Shown here piece after piece: positions 48,051 to 60,700 of a stretch of 64,000 nucleotides of DNA. How positions within the stretch are numbered: the stretch's first letter is position 1; every line of letters begins with the position of its first letter. Both the position numbers and the translations under genes were made by a program. The stretch comes from Leptasterias polaris (Eukaryota > Echinodermata > Asteroidea > Forcipulatida > Asteriidae): assembly GCA_037783415.1 (NCBI GenBank), contig JAZGTN010000150.1, positions 2,666,001 through 2,730,000 on the forward strand, in the 5' to 3' direction. The notes beneath the pieces were generated by a model. The model saw nothing but the letters and a program-made list of their open reading frames with translations, was not told the DNA's origin and searched no databases.

Positions 48051-50182
48051 GGTTTCCCCGGGCACTGGTGGAAAAGGAAGCTTCGTTCCGGAGGCGTTTT
48101 GTCCACTCTACAGCTTGTTTCAAATTGATGTTATTTTTCTTCGGTGAGCCTCTGCTCCACGGGGTTGGTGGGGTGTCTTCGCAGTGTAGTTTTTCTTTAC
48201 TTTTTGAAGTTTACTTTCGGGATCTTGAGTGATATGCCCGTCCACAAAACATTTTGCTTGAGCAATGCGTTTTATATACATATCCGGGCACCAAACAAAA
48301 TCGGCTCGGTTCAAAATGTCAATGGTGTCCGTGCCCTTACTGATTTTATTTCCGTTCTGAAAGATTAGAACTCAATATTAAGCTCTATCACCGCAACTGA
48401 TGAGGACTTGCGGTTTGTCACCTTGCAACTGTTACACTGCTTCAAAAGTTTAGACGGAGACCAAGCCGGAACCAGAGTCGAAGTGGTAATAGACCGTCAA
48501 GTCATGAGCTCAAAACACGGATCTGTCAAGCCCATTGGGTGCTTCGATCTCATCGATGAAAACATTCTGAGTTGCATTTAAAGTGCTGTGAACAAATATT
48601 ATAGTTATTTGCCCTTGGATTGATCCAATCATTAAGCGCATGAGCCGGCAATCAACGCCCACATCATTAAACAAATAAAAAATAATAATAATTCCCATCT
48701 CGTTCAGCTTCGGTTGCTAAATGTCGTTAAAAACAAATTTATTGTCAACTAACGACATTGAACTAAACCATATGTATGCACTTTGACGGACGTTTTTGTG
48801 CATGGGTCCGAATCTTGGCCGATACAACCCACACATTTATTTTGAGTTAGCTATTAAAATGTATAGGCCTAGACTTGAAGTTTAAAAATGTCATTAATAT
48901 AAGGCACTACCAAAACGAAAATCCGCAAATGATTAGTTGTAGTCTTAACTATAAACTAAAAATAAATCGATTGTGGATTCCCAACATTAACTAATTTTTA
49001 TGTCACTTTAGCCTTGTTCCAAAAACTCTTTACATGATAGGCCTTACATGTATGTTGTGCAATGTCCGTGACATAGGCCCTTTGCCAAAGTTTGTGTTTG
49101 TTTTTCGTTTTAAAAAAGCATCTTGTCAAAATTCGATCTGAGAAAAAAAAAATGCAATTTACAAATACAACTGTTTTGGGGGCTAAAATTGAGCCATGTA
49201 ACTTTATTAAACAAAAATTACATAATCTTTTGTTGTTTATTAAAGTTGCATGACCCAATTTTTGCCGGAAAAAAACATCTCTAAATTGAAGGCTGCACTC
49301 AAAAAGAAGAAGAAGGTGCATGCATTCACAGAACACAGCAATACACCGATCCATTAAGCCACGCCCATTTCTCATTGACCAATCACAACCGCGAAATCTG
49401 ATCACCATTTGAGCCGTTTGGTGATCTTTGCACCAATGGTGATCGGGTTTCGCGGCTGTGATTGGTCAACTCGTAAGGAGGCGGGGCTTAATGGATCGAT
49501 CTATTATAGGCAAAGCACTAGAAACAAAATGACGGGGTATGTTTCTGCAGCATTGTCACATATCCATGTTTAGGGTGGCTCAAATCAAACTTTTATCCAA
49601 CTATTTCTCTTCCCTACCAGTTCGGATACACAATCCATACACTCCAACAAGAACATAATTTTTTTGTTTATTACTAGAACGCCACACTATAAACATGAAA
49701 AGATTGGCAAATAAACCAATTCAACAGAAAAACACCCACCCATATCCACATTTTTATTTATTTATTTATTTATTTATCATTACATATCAAAATCGCAGCA
49801 AAACAGCTGAATTACAATGATAAACCAACCAAACAATAGTTGCAGTTTCATAAATTCGATTTGTAATGAGGGATGGTTGCATAAAAATTCGTTTAAAACC
49901 TTTCGGGCCTAATAAAATGTTTATTTTAGTACACAAAAGAACAACGACCCTCATCGGCCTTTTGCTAGCTAGCTGGTACTAATTGTTGTAGCGCCCTCTT
50001 CGTCAATATAACATTTCGTAGAGTTGCTTCTCGGCGGACGGTACGGACGAGTTGACTCTACACCCTTGGCCTTGCATTTAGTGGTGAATGCGGGAAAATC
50101 AAAATGATAACATGCAAGAACCAGAGTCCACAGTTATCAGTCGGTTAAAACCAAACACATTCATTTGGTTGATAATCTGAAG
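48051..50182. other. Bidirectional spacer between copy F and C2CD3
   Basis: Holds the 5' flanks of both divergent genes. It contains two nested inverted repeats (about 49188-49262 and 49347-49500) and a TTTA microsatellite near 49750-49777. No gene. The C2CD3 transcription start is expected in the last few hundred bases, but no core promoter motif was convincing. Confidence 0.5.
49347..49500. repeat. 154-bp inverted repeat with mirrored CCAAT boxes
   Basis: Arms of about 65 bp: CGATCCATTAAGCC ... TGACCAATCACA on the left and the reverse complement TGTGATTGGTCA ... GGCTTAATGGATCG on the right. Each arm carries a CCAAT box in a CCAATCAC context (NF-Y type) and TGATCACCAT. Could be a MITE or a regulatory palindrome. 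Confidence 0.75.
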
Positions 50183-53100
50183 ATGGTAAAGAAAAAGATA
50201 AAATCTAGTAAAAAGGGAAGGAGGCGTGGTGAGTGAAATTAAAACTGTTGTGTTGTCAACTCAGTCACAGACTCACAGAGAGTCAATGTAAATTGTAATA
50301 TCGTAGGACGCCCTGTATAATGTATTCAGGGCGTCCCTGAAATCGAGGCAAATCTTTTACCTCTCTGCGTGCGATGTAAACAGTCCCTAGATACAATTTT
50401 TGTGGTTTGACTTGCCAAGCAAAGAGTCTCCTCTCATTTGACCAAAACTTAGAAACATGTAAAGGCTCCCTGGTTAGTTGCACTTGTTATGCAAAAAGTT
50501 GTGGTATTTTAGGCATTTCTGCAAGGTACAAAAATATGTCATACTGTCGGGGCCATAAAAAAAAAATTTCCCACCGAAAAAGTTTCATCAAACACTTTTT
50601 CAATTCACAATTCACGATGATCAAATCATGTGACTGAACATTCTGCTGAGCATTCTGGGGAAAAAAATCATACACTAAGTCTCACAGAACACTTGTAGTC
50701 ACTGCAGATGTTTCTTCCACGTATGGCTTCACCCGGACACCATACTTTCTTGTTTGCATCGAAAACAGGTCAAACTCAAAATAAATGGGACGCTATTGAA
50801 GTCATCGAAGATCGGTGCGTGGTGTGAAAGTTTCAATGTCCACCACGTTTTAATATATGTTTGCATATTTCTTATAAACAAAGGAAGGTAATTAGGGCAT
50901 CAGTTGATTATGGAATATTTTTTTTTTTTTTCAATTCAAAGAAAAAGGCATACATGTACTACATCGAAAGCCGGACAGGGGAGGATATATGTAAAATGTA
51001 CAGTTCTTTTGTTCCAACACCTTGTAAGAAAATTAGAGTGAAAATAAATTTGTTATCACACACACACGCTTGTGGAATACAGAAAAGAATACGACCCGTG
51101 TATGAGCCCCAGGGCCAGGCCATCCAACAAGGCCTTCAACCTTGGAGTTGTTGGATATGGGAGACAGAATTGCTATACATTTCTCTGTATTCCACGCGCG
51201 CTTGTGACTTCGTGTGATTAATAATAATAGTTAGTTGTATTTACAATTGTTGTATGCATTTATAATGAATGGCTGGATGGTGTCCCTGACATCATGAATT
51301 TATTTTAGTTGAAAGTTTTGTTGAAGTAAACAAAGATAGTGATTTGGGTTCTTCATCAGTGAATGACACTCAACTGCTGAGATCCAACACTAACAGTAAC
51401 ACCATGAAAAGTTTAAAGCGCACATTTTGGGACTGTAATTATGCCTATTGATTTTCTCGGTGTCTTTGTTTCTTGACTGAATTCTGAAATCAGCATTGAA
51501 GGAAGATGTACATGCTACCACTAGTTTGCCACCGTCTGTGGACGGCCAACTGAGATGTTTTTTGAGAGTCAGCATCAGTAAGATCGTGTGGCTGACTACC
51601 AGACCCCCTGATACAACCCATGTCAGACTGAGATGGTGGGGTGAGACCACAGAAGGGAGTCTCTACAGGTAGGTTGGGTGGGGGTACTTCTAGAAACTCT
51701 AAGTATGGCATGTATAGGGGTCAAACATTTTGGGCCTCCCAAACGCTATATGTTTTCAAAATGGTCATTGATAGATCAACATTTTGTGGTCTTTAGCCAG
51801 AAATAACTTCAGTTTCCTTTGTACTACACACCTAAAAGAAAATTCCCAACACACTTTACATACATTCACAATTTAGCTTGAAATCAGGCTTGTACTTAGC
51901 TTGATAAAGGTACAAAGTTCGTTGTGCCATTATTATCATAATCAATCACTCTAATGATGTCACTTTTACTCAAAATACCTGGATGTCGGACAATCATTCC
52001 TCCATTCACGTGATCACTGCATCAGCGGGCAAGACAGCAGTAGTAGTATAGTCAGTGCATGCAATTAAACCTAAGCCTTAAACATGTACCTGTGCATACA
52101 TTATAGTGAATTTTACACGTTTTCTGAGATCAAGGTATTGAGCTTTGGTATTAGTGCAGAGTGCTTATGTCTCCGATATTTACTAAGTGTTTTCATTTAT
52201 TTTTTTATTTCATCCCTGAAAATCACAGCCTGCCTGTTGATTATTTTCATTTTCTTTGCCTGATGCGTGTGTGTCACTCATCTTGGTAATCTCTTTGCAG
52301 ACCTCTTGATGTTAAGAATCCACAGAAGGCAGCCACTCGCACCGTCGCCAGGTTCCCAGTCCGATGTGGACCCAAGCAGTTTGCTGCCTACCTCAATGAT
52401 ATCCTTTGAATTTAAAAGGCAAGGGAAACCTTGCCTCCCTTTAACTTGTGGTCGGAGCTGCTTAAGCCACTTATCGCTGGGATTTTCAAAAAATTTCAGA
52501 ACAATTTTTTGTTGAAGGAATATCGTTGTTCCAATGAAACCATGGCTAAATCAAGTAAAGACAACAAACGTTCTCATAAAATGAACTGGATAATCTTTTT
52601 TGCTTTCAAGAAAAATGTGGTTTGTGTTCACCATGAATCAGGTGAACCCTTGTAATCGGTCATGGCATACAGGAATCTCGGACTTAACTCCCATGTCGAA
52701 TACAATGGTAAACAATGGTGGCAAGTCTATCGATCTCTAATCCTCTTAAGTCTCACAAAAGAAAGGTCTGAAATCAGGGATTTCGCAATAATACCTGAAA
52801 AAGGGATATTTGGAGCTTCAATTCCAGTAACCTTTGACCCTCTTTGTACGGGGCAAATTGAAGAGTAACACAGTGAGTGCATGCACTTTGCATGCTACAG
52901 AATGGAATGTTTGGGCGAGTAAACAGGCATCCGTTTTCTGGTTTGTGAAAGTTTTGCATTTTTACGCGACTTTCCGTGTTAAAGGGTGTTTGTAACATTG
53001 GTACAAGTAAATATAGAATGTTCACAGATTCACACATAACTTACGTGGTATAAAGATGGTCATGATGGGAAACTCCCTTTCCAAATATTTTTGCTTGAAA

Positions 53101-54674
53101 TGCTGTAGTTTTTGTGAAATGAGTAAAACAATTAGTTTTGATCTCATTAGTCAAAAACTCAATGTTTGAAGACAGTGAAAACATTTAGGGTTTTTCCCCA
53201 CTTTTTTCTTGTGATTCCAATGACTGATTGAGCTTAAACTTTCACAGGTTTAATCTTTCATGTATTTGTTGGATCACATCAAGTGTGGAAACCAGTCTTT
53301 GAAAATTACCAATAATGTGCTTTAAGTAGTTAATCTTTTGGGGGTAATGAAACAAGGAATCCTAAAAAGAGCCTTGCACTTCACCATTTCTCAGAAAGCA
53401 AATGAACTCTTTCCTTGACTGTTACCCATCACATATGGGAACTATGATTCTTGAGGTGATGAAGGGACCCAGCACACCAGTGATCGGCAAGGCACAAATC
53501 AATGAGATTGGACACCTAGCTCCGGAGATACCTATTAATGGGTAAGATACAATATTGACCCATTGCATGCATGTCACAAGCGGCGACTGTGCCCCGCCCA
53601 CCATTTTGTAGTCTGTAGGTAAGCGTATAGCCTAAACACTGCCTCACCTGAAATTCTCACTACACTGTTTAACACACAGTGACATGGACTCCCAAAATGG
53701 CGCAATCAAGAATATTGTGGCGAGGATGTCTGGTGACTTGGGTCAATAGACCAAAGTTCATGAAGGTGTCAAATGTTGCTTAATAGCAAATTTATATGCT
53801 AAGCAAAATAAATAGCTGGCACCTACAATAATATGATGAACGTGGTATTTTGGCCGATTGTTTGTTACTGTTGAGCAAAATATTTTGGTAACTTCCTCCT
53901 GTAGAGATGTCAGGATGTATTTGCTTGATGGGAGCGATTGTACTACTGATCGGCGTAATGCACATAATCAAAACAACAGCGTATACACATGACTATGCAT
54001 GGAGGTTCGTTGTGTAAATGATCTTTTTGAACCAAAGTTGCGATGGAGTCCTATTTTTAGTACAAGGCAAAGAATGACAAAAACTATTTGCAATGGATTT
54101 ACAAAACAAAGCTACATTATTATTGATAGTTGAATCTGCCATTAAGAAGAGGTGACCGGGGGTTATAGGTCAGGGGGAATGGTCCAATGCGCATGTGTAT
54201 ATGTCGGCCCATCCCAGTGCCTTTGGATGAGGAGCTGGGACAAGGAAAGGGAAGTAGTTTCAATTAAGCCACCATGGTTGCCCCTCCTGGCTCCTCCATA
54301 TTGATAACATATAAAATGGTTTGTGTCATTTATCTTTCAGGTTTTACTCTGTGTTTGACAGTAAATCAGCAGACAAAATAGCAGAGCTTCACGTCTCCCT
54401 TGTATTTGAGCCCTTGCCCGGTAAGTTTAACTTTTATCACTATTTTAGTTGGATCGATTTTACTCTTGGTTTTTACTAATAAACCAACACATGGCAACGG
54501 AAGTTCAGTGTTCTATTGGCTACCAAATTCTATCAAAAGTTTATTGCAGTATTGTAACAGTCAGGTATCGCAAACTGACAAAGTTTACCAATTAAACCTT
54601 GCAAAAACGTGTCTCGCATGAACACAAATTTTGGTATTGAAGATATAATTTCACAGATCAACTGAAGTCACTTG

Positions 54675-54713
<39 letters not shown>

Positions 54714-57700
54714 GTTATTGAAGGTATGTATAATTCAATCAGATTTGCTTGAAATCTGGCTTCCACCAGTTTGAAAAATGACGGGAATTCTTGATTCTGT
54801 TTTTGTATTAGTGTGTAACAGGGGCAGGTGATCAGTGCCCAATTTCATGGCTCTGCTTACCGCTAAATTCTACACTTGCGATCACCATTCTTCTTTGCGT
54901 ACATTTGTCTCATAATTTCAAAAAATTCAAAAACCTGTCTTTAATAGTTTCTGTTTGTTCCAGCGCCCCGAGTACCTTATTGGTTGATACATGCGCTATA
55001 TAAGACTATGTTATTATTATTTTTTACATGATTCTAATAACTTGCGAATCAAAATATGTCCTGACTCACATTTGTTCTGAGTGACAAGTCTTAATTTAGT
55101 TTTAATGTGTTTTGTCCTTGAATTGAAGATAGTTGTCATTTTTTTTCTTTCCCCTGCCTAGCTGCATATGATAGCTCTGGCTCCATACCCACCACAGACC
55201 TGAGCGTAGCCACTGCTGGTACTGGTACAGCTGAGTCCAGCTCAACCCAGTCACAGTCAGCCCGGGGTGCACCACCGCTACCCGTACCCAGACCCCACAG
55301 GCTAATGTCCAGCTCCAGTGATGACCCCTTCATGTCGCCCATACCAAAGGTTTGTTTAATAATCATAGACAATAAACCAATGTTTGTATGCGAGAGATTT
55401 GCTGTTGCCAGCTTGGCGTATATTTCCTCTTGTGGGAGCTTTGCCGAGTTCCCTCGTTGGGAAGATCATCTAAGCAGACAAACAAGCACTTGTGTTTCAT
55501 TTACAAAAAAAGTCAGACTTTTATCTTAAACAGACATTTAATGACTGCGTATTTATTTTCTTCAGTTATAAACAAATCGTGCTCTTCCGTCTACTTTATA
55601 CAGTTCCCAGAAGCTCCTTGCAATCTACATGTAACACTAAACAAATGTGGCAATGCCATCATTTCAACATCTCCTAAAAATTTTGATCCAAGTTTCAGAC
55701 CTGTCCGAGCTGCCAACTCTCCCTCATTCTGCGGAAAGTTCCCTGAAAATAAACCAATCTTTTTGTGTTCTGATAAACAAATTTGACCTGATTGTGGAAA
55801 CTTATTTCCTTTTACGTTGAGTGTAATTCAAAATAACTGGACAGTTTACACAATTTTAGTAACAGACTTGCATGTCCTGTCATGATAGAGGGCGTTCATC
55901 CATTTTTGGTTTATCCTGTAACAGTTGTTTTTGGCCATTTCAGGGTCACACAGGGTTTGGCATGTGTCCTGTTAAAGTTTTGAATATGTCAAAATCATTG
56001 GTTGGAGATGCCTGTGATGCTTTAAAAAAACGATGCTCTGCGTATTTACGTCCCAGTAATGGCAGAAAGCGCTGGTACAGGACATTCCCAATGGATTGGT
56101 GTAGAGCATCCAACTGGGAATAAACATCAAAAGCCTGATTGGTTGAAGGGGTGCATGATCTGTGAACAAGAAACTCTGGGCAACCCCTATTTTCATAATC
56201 AAAGACGTTAATAGAATGAGTTTGGCCGTTTGATGCTTCCATTTCCCATGGGAAGATCTATCCCTGAGCCAAATCAACAAAATTGTCCCATTACACCAAC
56301 GTCACACACGGCTACTGCCTGCTACGCTCGCCATTTCGGAAGTCAAATTGCATGACAAAATTATGGTAACGCCGCCTCGCCTAAAAAATACGCAATAGAA
56401 TTTATAACACATGGGGGGCTGTATTGACTCCAAAAATGGCGCAACAAAAATTGTTGTGCTGATGACGTCGGATGAATTGGGTCAATAAGGTACATTTAAA
56501 GCTGCTGTAAGACTCCACTATCTTCACGTTTGCAGATGCAATATCACAGGCATGTGGATGTGAACCCTGGACAGGCTGCCATAACACCGAGAGGTATCGA
56601 TTCCGACTACAGCTTTGTCATCGGTCCGGGCAGGGATCAAGTCAGCGAGAAGAAAATGAAACGGAAGTCTCACATCGTCGCAGAAACTGGCTTCAAGAGG
56701 GAGCCTGTCGCAAGCAAAACAGGAAGAGGTCAAAGTTCAGACACTGACTACAGAAAACCAGTGCCATCAGACGTTGAAACACTTCTTGGTAAAGATAGCA
56801 AAATAGATTCTAATACAGTTGATTTCTAGATTGTAATTGTTGGTATGATGGATTTTTTAATTTGCAAATTGATTTTTAAGCACATGGCTTTTCTAAATCA
56901 CAAGCTTGTGTATCGGTTTGATGCGCTCAAATTTGGAATACTTGAGACAGATTCCTCAAATACATTTTTACAAAAATATTATTGTATTATTTTTTTTTAG
57001 TAATTCAACAAATATTTGTGTGATATTACAGATCTTGATGCGGGGGAAGGATTTGCGGGTGGTCTTGTTAGGGGCCATTCAGAATAGTCAATGTTTAAAA
57101 ATTTGTATATATTTTTTTATTGTGTGTGTATAGCCCTTTTCACACAAGAATCGGAAACTTTCGTCCATCGTTTTGGGCGCCAGTTGTCTGTCCCAAAGGT
57201 TGCGTGCGATATCATGACAAACATTCACACGATGACACTATGCGTTCCCAACGTCCCTCGTTTTCGTAAGATCGCTACGTATTGGGTCAAAGGTCATCAT
57301 TGATTATTTATTAGTTCGCTGGTTCTCTGTAGGTGTCCCGTTTAATGTTACGTAAATGTGTTTAGGGTACCATCGATCGTTTTCTCGGCGCGACATTTCT
57401 GCTTTTTCGTGCGAATTCTCAGTTTCCTGACGAACTTCGAAGATGAATGTAGCGGAAAGTGTTTTGTCAGAGATGGCAAGTGGAAATGCCAAATCCAAAA
57501 ACAAAGGTAACTTAACATAATTTGCGACACGAACATTTCTTACACCGACGCCATTTTAACAGAGGAAGGAATGCTCGAACAAACAAACGACATTTCTCCC
57601 AATGCGCATGCGTGATCGTTGTGTGATCGCATGGGACCTTGGTATCATAACATGCGTCGTTTCACACGACCGATCTTGGCGATTCTAAACGGGTGCGATT

Positions 57701-60700
57701 TTTGGAGGAGGTCTTGATCCCGGTTGTTTATAACGCGGGTCCCAGATAATTTCATCACACGGATTCCTTTCACACGATGCAAATTTGCGATTTCATGACA
57801 CCGATGCGATTTCGTTCCCAACGACCATCGTTTAGAGCGCTCGTGTGAAACGGGCTTATGGGTCAAAAGAAATAACTGTAAAACAAAAATCAGTTAAAAC
57901 AATTAAAACAAGAGAAGAAAATAATTGTTTAGTCTTAGATAGATGGCGCTTTACAAGTTTTAATTATTATTATTATTATTATTATTATATGTCATGTCTG
58001 TTATATGTCATGTCTGTTACTGTATCTGTCATGTCTGTTATTTGTCATGTCTATTACTTGTCATGTCTGTTATCTGTGCTGTATGTTATCTGTCATGTCT
58101 GTTATCTGTCATGTCTGTTATCTGTCATGTCTGTTATCTGTCATGTCTGTTATCTGTCATGTCTGTTATCTGTCATGTCTGTTATCTGTCATGTCTGTTA
58201 TCTGTCATGTCTGTTATCTGTCATGTCTGTTATCTGTGCTGTCTATTGTTATTGAACTCTATGCCTGATAGGGAGATCATGAAAATTTCCTCAACTACAA
58301 AGTTGCATGCTGGAAGCCAGGGAATCCTAGAAAAATCCTGAGCTGGGAGAACAATGATCTAAAATATCTGCTTCATTCAAGTCATTACTTTGTTTTCCAG
58401 TGTATAGGGTAGTCTGTCAATACGAAATTTGGGGAGGGTGTGTCAAAACAAATTTGAAAAAGATTGAAATGTCAAACACTGAATGACCCCTTAGGAAAAG
58501 GACCAAATACCGAGAGTGGTGTTTGCCCGCGAGCACACCTCTTTTATTTTACCAAGTTTGTCAAGTGCCCTGGGGTGAACAGTCTTCCTTCTTGTGTAAT
58601 TTTTGACAAAGAGAAACTGTATTTAGTAGTACTCTGTTCTCATGGGTTTTGAGGCATTGCATGGTGAATTGATGAGGTATCAATGTTTATTCAGTTTGCT
58701 GAAACACCAGGCGTATATATCTACTTTGCTGTGTAGATTTTTTCTTGAGAACTTGTCTTTCTATTTATTCTACTGCCACAGAGTAGAATTTAGGATTTGG
58801 GAGGCCACTTAGTTCTGAAAAGAACTGTCCAGGTAGGAAATTGTCTAGGACTACTACTTTTGCTTAGTGGATCAAAGGGACTTCTCGTTATTAAACTTCA
58901 CTGCCATTGAGTGAGTTCTTAATTGCCTCAGAGACAAGTTCTCAAGAACAAATCTAAACAACAAAGTAGATATTAACATATGGTGTTACTATCATTTGAA
59001 TATACATACTCACTGTTTTGTAACTAAAACCTTTGAGAATGTTGTGTTTCGTAGGTAATAACCAAGATCAAAGTGTGCCAGAGCTCCCTGAGCCACTGCC
59101 CGGTAGACTGCATCATCGTCGTCTGAATCCATCCAGCCAGCCAGGCAGTGATCTGATTACAGCGCTGTTAGATCGTGGGACGAGGCTCAGGGACGACATG
59201 ATCAGGTCGGAATTGGAGCGAGGGAAGCCCGCTATGAAGGGAGCCCAGGACAGAGTGCTACCTCTTGATGTGCCTGGAGATGTAGAAGAATCAAAGATAC
59301 CAAAGAGGTGGGGAATTAAACATTTGAGGTTAAAAAAGGGCGCCAAGGTCAAATAGAGTTTTGTGATGCACCCGTTTTCCAATAGATAGAGTCCTCATGA
59401 AAGTTGGGGGGGATTGCATGTCTCTAACCTGACATTTTATTTGATACTACTTCAGAGCAAATAGAATTAGCATTTTTATAAGGACTTTATCTTTTGGAAA
59501 ATGAGTGATAATTTTTTTTTTAACTTGACCTTAAAGCCCCTCTTTAATCAAATGTATGGGCTTAGCCCAAAGAAATTTTAGCGGCCACAAAACAGTATGC
59601 CCATAGTGGCTTTAAATGCCCACAACTTTTTACGCTCCTTCCACTCACCTAAAAAGACTACTCACAATATAACACAAGTGTTTGTCGTGTACGTACATGC
59701 AAGGTCAAAGGTACATCTGGCAGGAAACTGCCAGGGTCTAAAGGCCAGGGCCCAATTTCATGGCTCTGCTTACCGTAAGCAAAGAATCGGCGCATACGGA
59801 AGCAGGGAATTCCGCGCTTACGTCAAGCGTATTTCACGGGTTAGCAGGGAATTTTTGCTTGTGCGCGTGCGTAGTCTACGTTACTAGGCATTCTGCGCTT
59901 ACACAGCTAGCACAGAATTTCGGCGCTTGCTCGGTAAGCGGAGAATGGTGATTGCAAGTGCAGAATTCAGTGGTAAGCAGAGCCATGAAATTGGGCCCAG
60001 TAGTATATGGTGTTGGCGTTTTTCATGAGCCTCAAAGTGTGACGTCGGATGTTTTGGCTCTTTTGGAAGATGAGTCAATGTGAGGGTAGACTGGTCCCCT
60101 GTCTTTATCTTTAATGATAAGAACATGCACTGATCTTACAAACCCAATGACTTCATTGGATAGACATATATGTGCCATGACGCACTGTGTATTGCACAGA
60201 CAACTCAACTACCAGACTGATACTTCACACACAGTATTATGGCTTGCAAAAATGAAGTGGGTCAAAGGTATATCTGGCAGCCAACCAGTAGTGGCCAATT
60301 TCATAGCTCTGCTTAAGCACAAAAAGTAGCTACAGTGTACATGTATGCACAACAAAATTGTGCTTACGGTTACCAGCCAACCTATCATGTCACATGTACA
60401 ATTTGTGACTGGTATCCTGCTCATTTCTGCTAAGCAAAAAATTGTTTAAGCAATTTTTTCTGCTTAAGCAGCTCTATGTAATAAGACCAGTTTCTAAATG
60501 TCGTTATCTGGAATTATTCACACTCTTCGAAGTGTGACGTCAGATGTTCATGCCAATATAAAGGTTAAATGTGTTGAGAGACTCAGGCCGAGTGTGAATT
60601 GGCGCCTACAGCTTGGGCTATAGCTAGATTTCTGCTTCCTCTTATGTTGAAGTATCGGACATCCTTAGCAACAGTCGTAGCTGTAGGTTTAGGCACCAAT

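Noticed and set aside
55388..55786. 132-codon frame between C2CD3 exons 6 and 7
   Set aside because: Intronic; it overlaps a repeat whose text (GAGCTGCCAACTCTCCCTGA type) recurs at about 61720-61900.
57845..58341. Cys-rich repeat proteins (CHVCYLSCLL type)
   Set aside because: Translation of the 16-bp minisatellite inside a C2CD3 intron.
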